A stretch of DNA of 64,000 nucleotides from Microthyrium microscopicum (lineage: Eukaryota > Ascomycota > Dothideomycetes > Microthyriales > Microthyriaceae). Position 1 is the first letter of the stretch. Every line of letters starts with the position of its first letter. This document shows positions 24,701 to 36,493 of this stretch, in pieces. Under the pieces are notes generated by a model. It did not search any database and had not been told where the DNA came from. It saw only the letters and a program-made list of their open reading frames with translations. Position numbers and translations under genes: made by a program. Where the stretch lies: contig MU004231.1 in NCBI GenBank assembly GCA_010405405.1, positions 62,001 to 126,000 of the forward strand. Direction: 5' to 3'.

Positions 24701-25885
24701 CACCTCTGTTGGGTACCAATACCTCGACGAACTAGACTACATCACCCGTGAAATGGACGACTGGTTCCTTGGACGGAATGATACCTATGTCGCCGTTATC
24801 GAAGCTTCGCTTGCCCATGCTTTAGCATCTGATCAGAAAACAGAAAAACCAACCCAACAATATCCTCTCTACAATGCTTATGACGATTCACAGCAAGCAG
24901 AACCAGAATATGGCGTCGTACCTCCCCATTTCTATCGCGAACTGACCAGAACAGCAGAAGGTTGCAAACTACTGGCATCAACTGGCCACTTTGACCAATT
25001 CGCCACTACCCTTGCTGACTGGGGAATGGAAGACGACGACAGTGAAACCATCCTCAAAGTTAAAGGCTGTCTCTGGGCCGTCGCCAACGTCGGCAGCATG
25101 GAACTTGGCGCACCCTTCCTCGAGCAATCTGACGTGGTTCGCTACATTGTGCGTATCGCAGAAGAATCCGAAGTCATGACCCTCCGCGGCACTGCCTTCT
25201 TTGCACTCGGCCTAATCTCGCGCTCACTGCACGGCCAAGAAATTCTCGCCGAGTTTGGCTGGGACAGCACGACAAATATGCGCGGCGAAAGCCTAGGCTT
25301 TTGTATGCCTCTAGAGTTCTCCCGCCTCTTCAAAATAAAGTCCTGGCGCTCACCCGCCGTCGACCCAGACGGTGTACGTGGTCCCACCGACAGGACCGTT
25401 CTCAGCGAACATCCGAATCCCACGATCGCACGCGTGCTGAAATGCGTCGCCATGCTTGGTAACACAGTGCTGTCAAAGCGCGCCGCCGGCGAACTCAACA
25501 CGTAAGATCACTCTTCTCCTTTCCTAACCTTCACTGACAAGTATTCCACAGTATCAAAGCACGCAAACCAGCACTATTCCAAAGTCCCTCCCTCTTCCTC
25601 AAAGTCCTCGCCGTCCTCGAATCACACCACTACCACCACCAAATGTGGTATTTCTGCATGAATCTTTTCGGTAAATCCGTCATCCGGCACGTTATCCTAG
25701 ACGAAGATGATAGCGATGTAGAAGATGACGATGACCCGGCTTTATATGAGCATGCGTTGCGTGCGCGTGGCGTTAGGGCGAACACGATGAGTAGTAATGG
25801 ACGGAGTACGGCTGCGAGTTTTCGGACGGCTGATACGGTTAGTGAGGAGGATGAGGATGAGTCGGATGATGATGCGTTCGACTAG
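21738..25885 (+). CDS. ste16: TORC2 subunit Ste16/Tsc11 (Rictor, Pianissimo homologue)
   Basis: Two exons (21738-25501 and 25552-25885, 50-base intron) give about 1365 residues. An N-terminal Ser/Pro-rich region leads into a coiled coil (about 105-190), then Rictor N-terminal helical repeats starting near GGMKPEYYVENMNQL and running through LVELFKRHPQLRYDLAWSIFG. A middle domain follows (around TKWRWDIIQNIIDGPL and FYRPFKWRFSD), then the conserved C-terminal Rictor_V block (KGCLWAVANVGSMELGAPF, TLRGTAFFALGLISRSLHGQ). The second exon ends in an acidic tail (EEDEDESDDDAFD). Rictor is the defining scaffold of TOR complex 2, which controls AGC kinases, actin and membrane homeostasis at the plasma membrane. 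The length matches fungal homologues. It is convergent with Rpt6, 387 bases away. Confidence 0.95.
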
Positions 25886-26272
25886 ACAGCTTGTATTGCA
25901 GATCGGGTTGAATCAACTGGTATAGCTGCTTGGGCATTATGGTCTGTTTAGCGTGGTCTGGCATATATGATACTCTTGGGTTTAAGGCGTTGATGGGTGC
26001 TTGGATTAGCGGTCTATGTATGATCATTTGTGCAGTATGGGCTTTGAAGAGCAGATATGCTTGTGCATTTTCCTCAATGTTAAGCGTTCTCATGAGTATT
26101 AAAGCACCACATGGACTATTTCGTATTTCGTGATCACAACCAGGTTGGTGATTGATCAGTTATTATGGACTCGGATCAATTTTCCAAGCCAATCTCTGTT
26201 ATTTCATGGGAATGGTTGTCACGTAAGCAAAATTGACTCATGAATATATCCTTCTATTGGGTATTTGACCAA
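25886..26272. other. convergent 3' intergenic region
   Basis: 387 bases between the stops of Ste16 (+) and Rpt6 (-). It should contain both 3' UTRs and polyadenylation signals. No other feature was seen. Confidence 0.5.
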
Positions 26273-27501
26273 CTACTTGAACAACTTGTTCAAACTCATC
26301 GACTTATCATCATGCTTGTTCAAAATCTTCGCCGTCGCAAGCTCAAAGTCCTCCTGCGTAACATGCACTCTGCGCTCTCGCAGCGCGTACATGCCCGCCT
26401 CCGTACACACACCCTTGAGCTCGGCACCACTGCAGCCATTCATCTTCTCCGCAATCTTGTTGAGCTGGATGCCACGCGTCAAGTTCATCTTGCGCGAATG
26501 GATGCGCAGAATATCTGCTCGTGCCTCCACTGATGGTGGCGGAAACTCAATCTTGCGGTCAATTCGGCCGGGACGTAGGAGCGCGGGATCGAGAATGTCG
26601 AGACGGTTGGTCGCCATGATGATCTTGATGTTCTTGGTGGGCTCGAAGCCGTCGAGCTGATTGAGAAGTTCCAACATGGTGCGTTGAACTTCCGAGTCAC
26701 CGCCCGAGGAACCTTCAACTCGCGAGGAGCCGATGGAGTCGATTTCGTCCATGAAGATGATGGAGGGGGCGTGTTCGCGGGCCATGACGAAGAGTTCGCG
26801 AACCATTCTGGAGCCTTCACCAATGTATTTTTGCACGAGTTCGGAGCCGGATACGCGAATGAACTGGCATTCGGTGTGATGGGCGACGGCTCTGGCGAGG
26901 AGGGTTTTGCCTGTTCCTGGGGGTCCGTAAAGGAGGACGCCTTTTGGTTGGGCTATGCCGAGAGATTCGAAGAGTTCGGGATGTTTGAGACCTAGTTCGA
27001 TGACTTCTTTGATTTCTTTGATTTGTTGATCCAGACCACCAATCATGTCGTATGTGCTGTCTGGAACCTTTTCTACCATCATGAGAGATACCAGCGGGTC
27101 GACGGATGAAGGAAGCATCTTTTCTAGCTTATAAGAGTCGCTTAGGAGGGTTACACGCTTTCCGACTGTGAGCTTGCCGATATCGACGGCATCCGCAACG
27201 TCAACGACTGAGAGTAGGTTAGCAGGCTGATTGTGCTAGTTCTCCATGAGTGGGAGTAAAGCTTACCATATTTGCCTTCCGGGTGAACCTTCACCAACAC
27301 CTTCTTGGTACTCATCACCTTGACCACTTCTCCGACATATGAGCCAGGCTGTTGTAATAGTCCCAATTCTTCTCTGAGTAAACGGACGCGGGAATTATAG
27401 TCGTTTCGCTGAGCTTCCAGCCGACGTAGCTTGGCCTGTCCTTGTATTATTTCGAGCTTCATGCTCTCATTCTTGTTGTGGAAGAAGGTATCGAGCGCCA
27501 T
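26273..27501 (-). CDS. rpt6: 26S proteasome regulatory ATPase subunit Rpt6 (Sug1/PSMC5)
   Basis: Two exons (27501-27267, 27207-26273, 59-base intron) encode 389 residues. The N-terminal coiled coil ([20 protein letters not shown]) and OB domain ([20 protein letters not shown]) precede the AAA+ module: Walker A GPPGTGKT at 173-180, Walker B IIFMDEID at 228-235, sensor/second region of homology ATNR at 277-280, and the RPGR arginine-finger segment at 290-293. Similarity to yeast Rpt6 is near continuous, e.g. [12 protein letters not shown] and [19 protein letters not shown]. The protein ends LNKLFK, like the yeast C-terminus that docks into the 20S ring. It unfolds ubiquitinated substrates as part of the hexameric base. 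The open frame continues upstream of Met 27501, but the Met at 27501 aligns best with family N-termini. Confidence 0.97.
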
Positions 27502-28635
27502 GATGACGGAGCGCCGGAGGAAGAGATGGAATGGGCTTGGTGATATGGAGACTTTATGTAGGGCGAGGATGAAAGAATCAGATGTCAGAAAGTGAGATAA
27601 AGACACAAATGAGAAGGTGCTGGAGCTGTTCTTGTTGTCGTATGTGAAGGGGCGGCTGTAAGAGGTCAACGCGGCTGCGCAAGCGTGGCAGGCCTTCGGA
27701 ACTTGGCGTTGAGCTGAACAAGCTCTCGGCATGCCGAAGAATCCAACCTCTTCGCTCTTTTGATCCAGATATTATTCACCATCTCAACGAACTGAGTTGA
27801 TAACGTCCAAAACCTTTTCGCGCATTCAAATGCCTGAGAATTACCAGTCACTCACCGCTTACCAAATTTTTGCTTTTGCTTCTTGAAAGCCATAGATTAT
27901 GGCCGACAAAACACCCCCTTTGGTGTCAGCAATAGTGGTGTCCTATTGCTGACACCAACGTCTGGCAAAATTGAAATTTCACGGCATGGGAACATATCTA
28001 GTTCTCTGATCAACGCGGATATGCTAACAAGCCTGTTGACTACGAGATGCTTGACTTGGCACTGTGCTCGATACGATTCCGGAACACGAACGCCCTCTAT
28101 GGCTGTTAAAGCACGCAATAACAAAGCGTGAGGAATAGTAGCCATTGTAGTAAATGGGAATACGCCTTTCAATTCGCCTTGAAGTTCAACACGCATGGGA
28201 AGAGTTGTAAACAGAGCCTCATAGCGCCTCTGAGTCACGGAAAGGATGCGTTTCCCAGATCAAGGGGAGAGCTTCATCAGGGAAGAGAAACCAGTCGCTG
28301 TTTCATACCAAGATCTACGCTACGCCTGGAACATGGGAGTCACTTCACAAATTTCAAGACCATGAAGACTCGGAAGCAAGATATGTGTGCAAACAAGGTT
28401 TATATTACTAGCTACTCTGATGGTGACTCTACAGGCAAGGATTGATTTTCCACCAATTTCCCGGCTCAAATTACGATTCAACTATTCATCCACGTTAAAC
28501 GTCTCCGATCTTCCCCAAATTACGTCTTTCTTGCCACTATTAGATTTGAGAAGGTTGAGAGTCATGCATGGAGTGTAAAGCGCACTCTAGCTCATATCTC
28601 GAATGCCCCATTACCGCCACCTTTCTCAACCAAGT
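27502..28635. other. intergenic, with a perfect 16-bp hairpin
   Basis: Upstream region of Rpt6 and 3' flank of the GPI-anchored protein gene. Apart from the hairpin at 27920-27958 I see only short frames with no features. Confidence 0.45.
27920..27958. repeat. perfect 16-bp inverted repeat with 7-base loop
   Basis: The arms TTGGTGTCAGCAATAG (27920-27935) and CTATTGCTGACACCAA (27943-27958) are exact reverse complements around the loop TGGTGTC. The site is about 420 bases upstream of the Rpt6 start. It could be a dyad-symmetric protein-binding site, a structured RNA, or a relic of a small foldback insertion. Confidence 0.75.
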
Positions 28636-29433
28636 TTAGACGACCGCAATGAGAGCTACGAGACCAGCCAACCCAGCAATAGCTGGCCCATTTCGGGAAC
28701 CCGCGTTTGTGGTCTGCTGAGCTGGAGGCGTGTAAGTCACACTGGAGGTAGGAGTAGTAGTGGGTGGGAAAGATCCAGGGGGTGGAGTGAAAGACCCAGT
28801 AGGAGGAGATGGTGGTGGTGTGGTTGTTGTTGGAGGTGGAGGTGGAACATATGTCCCTGTTGGAGGCGGAGGAGGGACATATGTATCCGTTGGTGGAGGA
28901 GGCTTTGTGTGGCTGGGCTTAGTATGGCTTGAGTATGGAGGTGGTGGGCCCCATGTTGTTGACCAAGTCGAGGACGAAGATTGTGGAGGTGGAGGTGGAG
29001 GTGGCCCCCAAGAGCTCGAGCTACTAGAACAAGGAGGAGAGGTTGGTGGTGGTGGTGGCTATACTTATGTGAGCGAAACTTCAAAAGATATCGACCGATG
29101 GTTTGCTTGCGACCGCTTTGAAGGATATAAAAGACTTACAGGCTTCCAAGTAGAAGACGATGAGGACTCGCAAGACGTGCTCGAGGTAGAGCTTGGTGGT
29201 GGTGGCTTGGTATGCGAATAGGAAGAGGAAGTAGGCGGTGGGACCCATGTGCTCCATGTTGAAGAAGAAGGAGTGGAAGACGGAGGAGGAGGAGGAGGAC
29301 CCCACGATGACGATGAAGGAACCGGTTTGGATGATGAAGAGGGCGGTGGTCCCCAAGTAGAACTCCAAGTTCCCCATTCGCCACCAGCCGCAGCCACGCC
29401 AACGAAGGACACAAAAGCAGATTGATACCTCAT
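28636..29433 (-). CDS. Pro/Ser/Thr-rich GPI-anchored cell-surface protein
   Basis: Two exons (29433-29141 plus base 29140, i.e. 29433-29140; and 29058-28636) give 238 residues. The signal peptide (MRYQSAFVSFVGVAAAGG) is followed by repeated Trp-Gly-Pro-Pro and Ser blocks (SSSSWGPPPPPP, STWSTTWGPPPP), then Pro-rich TYVPPPPPTGTYVPPPPP repeats. The C-terminus has a small-residue site (NAGSRNG) and a hydrophobic tail (PAIAGLAGLVALIAVV) that ends at the stop, a classical GPI-attachment signal. It is probably a heavily O-glycosylated wall or plasma-membrane protein with no catalytic role evident. The opposite strand shows long Gly-rich frames that are only the complement of the proline codons. A 5' TATA is not obvious. 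The 81-base intron splits the low-complexity region between codons. Confidence 0.8.
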
Positions 29434-32378
29434 TTTCACGTTTGTAGCTACTTCCAAGTGTCAACGACAGTGAGAACTCGAAGAAAGAATTTTGGTTAAC
29501 TTTGAAATGAAGTAGCGAAAGACCAGTGAGTATGTTATCGGGTGAGGTCAAGGAAACGGCGCAAGTTCTTTCTTATACTGCCAAATATTGTCACGATTCA
29601 CAACCTAGACACAGCATGATGCCAGGGCCCTGGGCATACATTGTATCTCGATAGCTTTTGATGAGAGGGGAGTGTAGCATCAACAATCAACTCCAGTGCC
29701 TCCTATGGCCAAGACAAAGCATCGTACCATTGATGCCATGAGTAGAGATCCAATTCACCTCCGGAAAGCCTAAGCGAATGGTTCATGGAGCTGCTAGCCG
29801 TGGAGACGGTGAAGCATTTCAGCAAATCAAAAGAGGCTCCAAATGCTCATTCTTGTCATGTACAGCACTAACTAGAGAAGGTAGCTTGATACGGTAGCTA
29901 GGGTAAATCACCCGAGGCTGAACCCTACCAAGGCAAAGTAGTTCTAACCTAAGAAGAGCTGGTGGATGCATCGTGGTCAAAATGGCTAGGCAATTCAATA
30001 GTCCTGGTTGAAGTGTTTGCATGTTTCCTCGTATTGCATGGTCCTGATCAGTTGCAACTTATGAGAGCGAGACAGGCGGGCCGTGAAGATCACTGAATAG
30101 GACGACAGAGACCGCCAGTCTCCCAAGCTACTACTTCCTTCTGTTCAACCAGGCATTCTCTGACCATCCATGAGATGCAACCGTAGATCAAAACTCTCCT
30201 TGTGTGGTGCGACTTTCAAGCGTAAAAGGAAATGAAGGTAGATGTCATTGAGGTTGGACAGCAGATGCGGGAAAACAACCGCCATGGTTCGAACATCTGC
30301 AGCCTCTTCATCTCATAGCAACGGGCAAAGCAATCTGCATAGCTCACCCAGGCTTCTGCAGAAAGCTTGTTCCAGCCTCAGGCTTTGTTGTGGTTCGCCA
30401 TACTCTTCGTTGAGCGGCGATGCCAACCACTGCCCAAATATAGAATTTCAGGCCCATTCACTGGGGCACTGACGAGGTGTGCCAAAAGATCTACGGAGGA
30501 TTTAATGATCGTCAACATCATCACAATAGCAACGCTCCATGAATCATAGCATATGCCTGAATATACCGTAAACCAGCTCGACAATTGCTAATTCCCTCAA
30601 TACGGGGCACAAGAGTCAAAAGCTGACAACCAAAATATGAGACCCCGGTTTTTGGAACAAGTGACCCAATAGTGCAGTCGTATCATTTGAACCATGTATG
30701 AAGAACTGACAGGGCTCGCAAGCAATGTGCTATCACTGGCCGTAATCATGAGGAAGACAGACTGGCTTCCTTCCTTGCCATTACAAGTAGCAACTGAAGG
30801 ATCTCTTCTTCAGATCTCCTACAAGGGTCCCCAGAAATGATTAGCCGAGACGGTTGAATATCAATCAACATTCCCCAGCCTTCCATTAGAATTGAAAACG
30901 ACTAAGATCTAGCACAATAACAAAATTACAAGTCAGACTGAGAGATTCCGTATCGTACAGCCAAATCAGATACTCTCCAGATTCCAGAACCGACTGCATG
31001 TAAACTTCAACCTATTATCAAATGTCCTGACCTGAAAGCTCATGCAACACGAATATGATGTCCCCCATGGTAATACTGGTAAGTCACAGAAGCAACTAAT
31101 GGTATGCTGGACTGTGGCCTTCCTTCGGAATGTCTCTCTCAACCGGTTGTAACCGGCAGATGAAGGACGATTCCTGTCCGTCCTTTCAAGACACCACTAG
31201 GTGACCAGCACCCTTGAACATTGCAGCGATTATCATGTCAAACATGCTAATGGGAATCGGAAGTAAGTCCGGGCAAAGCGCCAGCTTTGTGCCTCCTCAA
31301 CTAAAACCCCGCGAGTGAATTATCATCGAGATACCAGGTCACAATGCTTTTACCCAACTATTCGGCTCCACGTAGTACTCCTTGCCAGGCCGCTGCGATG
31401 CCTCTCGTACTCCTACCAGCTTGTGGTTGCCATGAGACCAGATAAGCTCTTCTCTCAACTACCTTGGACAGCGTAACCATAGCACAACGTCATCTTACAT
31501 ATCGTGGCATGGGAATCCAAATCTGATTACCAGTGTAATTTGTTCAGTCGCCGGCTTGATTGCATATAAGAGCATGTGACCATCAACCATCGTCGACTTC
31601 CTGTTGTAAACGAATATCTCACTAAGTAGCATCCCTTATTCAATCTTCAACATCGAAATGAGGCGCAAAAGCTTCATGAAACACAGCTTTTGCTTCTAGA
31701 TGTTATATCGTGACGCAGAGGTGGACTCCACTTCCTGTACCATGCTCTAGAACATTCCGCTGTTATGGTGTAACTTAAAACTTATGCATCATACTTGCAG
31801 GAAGTGATGGACTTGTGCCAGATATCAATACTGTCTCGCCATTACGGTCCATATCTCCACCAATACGAGCATCTAGGTTAACCGTTACCATAGAAGTGTT
31901 TTCCAGTCATCCATGAGCTAGCGTGGACTTTGAAGTTTCCAATGTTTTTCTTTAATCCTGAGTGACCATAGCAAGCTCGTGGTATCTGGCAGTCAGCAGA
32001 AAAGACTTAGATCACCACTCTTGCCTATCAAAGGTCATAGGAAGGCGTCTATTGTAGTTGGGTATCACAAGTAACTACCTACGTATTTAGAATCTTCACG
32101 TTATATCTGTTGAAAGTGGCCAGGCTCCATTTCGACAACTCTGTTCTCAACCAACGTTGACAAAGGACTCTAAATGCTTGTTCGCAGGCCGAACCAGAAA
32201 CATGAAGCTTCAGGAGTAAACTTCAAGATGATCAATTTGCAAATATCCAGGTATCGTAAAATCAGTGCGATCTTTGCTTGATTGTGACGTTATGTTATTA
32301 AGTGCATGATATTATGTGACACTGCCTGCAAGGCTGAAACTGAATACAGCATCATACGCTCCGATATACCAGCTGTAC
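29434..32378. other. 2.9 kb region without a supported gene
   Basis: Normal composition, no RIP signature, no long frame, and no TIR, tRNA or rRNA structure seen. Frames such as 30242-30472 and 29819-30022 lack any feature. The region could hold non-coding transcripts or a decayed gene, but I see nothing to support either. Confidence 0.45.
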
Positions 32379-34137
32379 TCAATCTTCATCACTACCACTC
32401 TCATCTGCACTGTCCCATCCCTCAATATACTCGTCCGCCCAAGTTCTTAACGTACTACTGACATCTTCACGCTCATCTAGCTGCAGTAATCTCCGAGACT
32501 GATCTGCCATGTTCCGCATCCATGCAGACACTGCAGCCGTAGAAGATAACGATGCCTTCAGCGCGATACTAGTATTGTCACCCGAGCTTCCTTGAACAGC
32601 TTGGAAAATTCGAGGGTAGCTACTTAGAGTAGCTGGGAAACCCAAAGAATTGGAAAGTTGCAGAACGGTAGCTTCATATGGATTTTGTGACCGGGCAGCT
32701 GGTCTGGGTGTATCGTGTGACTGGCCACGTTGTACTACCAGACGCGAGAATAGGTGTGATCGTGAGGGTCTGGTTGATGCTGCTGATTGTGGTGGGAAGA
32801 GAGAGATTTCTGTTTGATCGGTATCGTTGGATATGTTGACTGCCTGAGTTGTCGATAGTCGCTCATCAGTGTCATGGGAGACTCCATTGGCAACTACTCC
32901 ATTCCTATGTGGTTCCTCGGACTGGGTGGAAATCCCAGTTTGTACCGTCTTTCTATTGGAAGATACTGCCGTGAAGAGCTGCTCGAGATCGGCCAGGGTA
33001 GCATGTCCAGGCTCACTACGTCTTAGGCGAGATGGAAGTGATAATGTCTCGATGACCGCTTGTTGCAAGGCAGAGGTTTCCCAAGCAGAAGATGCATCTG
33101 TAACAACTGAAGTCTGGTTGGAAGGAGCTGAAGAAACTAGAGGTGCATAGATCGAAGCTTGGCCACCAAGTGTGTGAAGTGAGCGTATAGAGTTCCCAAG
33201 TCGCTGATATCGTCTTTCCTATGTTTTGTCAGTCTCATTCCTGCACTGAGCTTGGCCCATCTTACTCCAGTATTATCCGCCGGGCTGAGAGGGTCATGTA
33301 ATCCCCAAACCAGAATGACTCCCTTTCCCAGTTCATCTCGCAATCTCTCTGCATATCTACTTGCGAACCCTCCCCAAGCAGTCTCCACACCTGCCATTAA
33401 CATCACACCTTGCATTTGATCGCATTCTTCTGCAAAATATCTGAAATCTCGATCTAAGACATCATTTTCCTTGTCATCAGCTTCAAACAGTTCTACACCA
33501 GCGGACCATGAATGGATCGGAGAGAGTGACGCAGTGATTGAATCGATGTGAAGTTGCTGCAAAGAACGAGGATGGTAGAAGACCCTATTATAGTCTGACC
33601 AAAATCGGATATCTGAAGAAGTCAATGGAGGTGGTGTTGTGTTCGAGTCCAAGTGATGTTGATATGGATGTTGAGGAATTCTGGGTTGCCGGATTAAAGA
33701 TGGATTTCCGCTGTTGATGGTCAGCGCCAATAAACATTTATAATAGAGCATGTGCCATACCCAATACTATGGAGTGGATCATGACCCTCCCCTTGCATTT
33801 CATATAGTGCATTTCGCTGTCGTAAAGTCCCGAACGACTCTTTAGCATCATATATCAGAGTGCGAGGAGTGAAGGTATCTGAGCCATAGGCGCCGATGCC
33901 AGACTTTGATATCGGTTAGATATGATTTTCATGGCATTTTTTGCGGGTCCAAATACCCTAAAGTGAATATCATGGTCAACTATAGATGGCTGCTCATTGC
34001 CATACGTGAAGTACGATTCCTAATCTGGTCAGTCCTGTGCTGCCTGATCGCTCTTGAACTCCCACCTGAGCGTTCCAGAAATGTGTTCCAACATAATTGC
34101 TCTGGGTTCCGATTTGTATTGTAATAATTTCATGCAT
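32379..34137 (-). CDS. dml1: Dml1/Misato, tubulin-like mitochondrial inheritance protein
   Basis: Five exons (34137-34066, 34019-33957, 33903-33761, 33710-33266, 33218-32379) join in frame to 520 residues. The N-terminus ([20 protein letters not shown]) and the blocks [24 protein letters not shown] and [18 protein letters not shown] are hallmark Misato segment II sequence. The tubulin-like domain contains [18 protein letters not shown] and [19 protein letters not shown]. The C-terminal half is less conserved and Ser-rich, and it ends acidic ([11 protein letters not shown]). In yeast Dml1 is essential for mitochondrial DNA and compartment partitioning; in metazoans Misato also affects spindle and TCP-1 function. 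The two first introns are only 46 and 53 bases. The length matches fungal Dml1. Confidence 0.93.
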
Positions 34138-34460
34138 TTTGACCCGAGTTGAAAGGAAGAAAGCAAGTTGCAGGTTCAAAAGGTTCATCGGGTATTTGCC
34201 CGCAATGACCTAATAGGGCCTAGCTTGACACCTATAAGGCTGAAAGTCAACAACTTCTCCGTCATCAGGTCTCTTAATGGCACCACTTGACAATTGATAT
34301 TTTCTAGATTGAGACAGGTTCAAAGGGTAGAGATGACAAGGTAAAATGCAGGTATAACTTCAATTGGATTACTAACGACAACCTTAGGATATTAATATTC
34401 ACGATAGCTATATCATCCCTCCAGAACCATAACAGCCGTCAAATGTGCGAGTTTGATTGG
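34138..34460. other. short intergenic region
   Basis: 323 bases between the Dml1 start and the end of the Cys-rich secreted protein, both on the minus strand. It presumably holds the Dml1 promoter. Nothing else was seen. Confidence 0.4.
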
Positions 34461-34862
34461 TTAGCTACAGCCATTGGTAACAAGTGGAACCTCCTGACAG
34501 CCCTGGGCACCAAGCTCCCAGTGATCGCAAAGCGTATTGCACGGCACGCCAGGCTTGACAAAGACTCTTCCTTCCTGTCCGGGCCAAACCAGGCGCATTT
34601 GAACAGAACCATCAGATGGTGGATAGACAGCCGGGTCAGCCTTGTAGCCAGCACGACATGCACAATAGTCAGGAGCTGTCGTTCCACCAGAGTGAATTGC
34701 ACCAGTGCTGGTGCAGGATGTGGTGATGTCGCATTTGTTCTGCTCCGGGAAGGGGAAGCATTGTGCGATTGGGCAAGTAGCTCGTTCGACGAAGCTGCTG
34801 AATGGAGTGGCTGTTGCCAAGGTGAGGGTTGAGAGGATGCTGAGGATTTGAAAGGATCTCAT
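34461..34862 (-). CDS. small cysteine-rich secreted protein
   Basis: An intronless 133-residue protein when started at the Met at 34862, which begins a clear signal peptide (MRSFQILSILSTLTLATATP). An upstream Met at 34958 would bury the signal peptide behind 32 polar residues, so I reject it. The mature part has ten cysteines, including CPIAQC, CDITTSC, an EGF-like YCACRAGY, PCNTLCDHW and two late Cys, enough for five disulfides. Size, secretion signal and Cys density fit an apoplastic effector or small wall protein. No family is recognised with certainty. A TATA-like element lies about 116 bases upstream. Confidence 0.75.
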   Translation of the reverse strand: MRSFQILSILSTLTLATATPFSSFVERATCPIAQCFPFPEQNKCDITTSCTSTGAIHSGGTTAPDYCACRAGYKADPAVYPPSDGSVQMRLVWPGQEGRVFVKPGVPCNTLCDHWELGAQGCQEVPLVTNGCS

Positions 34863-34977
34863 GATGTGTGAGTATGAGCTTTGACTGAACGTTTGTCTTT
34901 TTAAATTGTTTGACTTTGAGAATAGTGCGATGGTTTTGCTTTGCGATGATGTTGTCATGTTTCAACTGGTATAACCG

Positions 34978-34987
34978 CCTTTATATA
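34978..34987 (-). promoter_or_regulatory. TATA-like box upstream of Cys-rich secreted protein
   Basis: The minus strand reads TATATAAAGG about 116 bases before the chosen ATG at 34862. Its position and sequence suit a core promoter of a highly regulated gene. Confidence 0.4.
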
Positions 34988-36384
34988 CGTCTACGCGAGC
35001 GAGAATGCCGCGGGCGTCGTGATATCTGGTGACAGTGGCAGTGTCCTCTTTGTTCGAGTTCAAGAGACCAGAGTCGAACAATTCTGCTAATTATACAACT
35101 GATTTAGCCAACGACATGTCTTGAAGCTGGTATAGACATGATCAAATTAGTAACAGAATCCAAGATCCAATATTTTGAGCTGAATACGAGGCCAGATGCG
35201 GAACAAACATCAAATCAGCCAGTCCATTGTACTGGATATTGTCAAGGCGAAGTGTGAATTCTATGGAGTATAAAGAGTCCATGGAGTCCGACGGTCGAAG
35301 AATCATGAGATGCTGCGACAGGCTGAAGAGAGCTAAATCTAGAAGAGTATATTTAGCACAATCCATGCATCAAGATCTTGGCTTTCACCAGACAGCTTGA
35401 GCTGGGGCGCAGCATCACCATATAACACAATACATTTACCCCGCGATCGTATATATCCTGGGCAAAACAGGGGCGTAGAAGATCTTGTAGGCCTCCATGG
35501 TCTTGCTCTTGTGAACATAGCCTGGGTGGAAGTGTTTGGTGTGGTTATGAGAGGCTCGTAGCTCTCGCCGACCTTCGTATTCGGATATTCGGTTTCTGGT
35601 GTGACCAAATCATACCGAACATGAAGCCCATAGACCCCAAATGATGGAAACGAGTGAACAGCTTATGAGCTCTTCGTCTGGGAGTCGGGACTATGTTGAC
35701 GCAAAGGAAATGCAGACGCATCACCACATAGGCGCGTCTATCCGCGACAAGGACCAGGTTATGTTTGACCTCGTCTGCACACCTATCGTACAGTAATTAA
35801 TCATGACTCCGACGATAAAGTGCTCGTGTTTATTCCAAAGACGACCCGCCGGCAAATGCTGAAAACAAATTGGCTGGCAAACAGTCATCACCTGAGTTCG
35901 CGACGCCGACGCGAAGCCTTGAGCGCCACCAAGCACAATCAAACCAATCATCGCGTCTATCTCAAGTCGCGTTGCTGATACCCCTCATTCGTTCAGCGGG
36001 AGTCAGCTCAATTCCATTGTCTCTTCCTCATTCTTGACAAACTAAATATGCGAGCCATTATCAATGAAGATACCAGTAGAGGGTCTCCCAGGCTGTTGAC
36101 TACGTCAGAGTACCTTAGTATGGAGCGGGCTCGGAACAATATCAGTTCCATCGGACAGAAATTGGACCATGCCTAGAAATCTGTAAACGTATTTTTTCCG
36201 ACGTTCATGACAGGCTCCAGCATACGGCGTAGTATAGGAAGATAACGATATGCGGCCAGTTTACCATGCAGTACATTGCTTTTGCAGCGTTTCAAGAACG
36301 TTGGCTGAAAAATGGCTGATTTGAACCGGTGAATAAGGCCCATTGCGGTTGCATTGGCAACCCACAATGTATCTAGAGACGAGG
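34988..36384. other. intergenic; ambiguous coding-like fragments
   Basis: Minus-strand frames at 35339-35608, 35545-35727 and 35721-35951 look faintly protein-like (for example MIGLIVLGGAQGFASASRT) but do not join by convincing splice sites, and no domain is visible. They could be remnants of a decayed gene. I do not call a gene. Confidence 0.35.
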
Positions 36385-36391
36385 TATATAA
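36385..36391 (+). promoter_or_regulatory. TATA-like box upstream of GFA-domain gene
   Basis: TATATAA lies about 103 bases upstream of the ATG at 36494 and is followed by a C/T-rich leader, as expected for a fungal core promoter. Confidence 0.4.
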
Positions 36392-36493
36392 CGAGACGAA
36401 TCCCAGCTTCAAAAATTTAGAACATTCCGAACATCACCTCCAACTACATCTTCTATCAAACACACTTTACACTCCTCTCAGCCCAGCAACAAA

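Noticed and set aside
28760-29221. Gly-rich protein on the plus strand
   Set aside because: It is the complement of Pro/Ser codons of the GPI-anchored gene. Only the minus strand has a signal peptide, splice sites and a GPI signal.
34863-34958. Upstream start for the Cys-rich protein
   Set aside because: It would place 32 polar residues before a clear signal peptide.
35339-35951. Split transporter-like gene on the minus strand
   Set aside because: The fragments lie in different frames and no canonical introns join them. No family motif is recognised.
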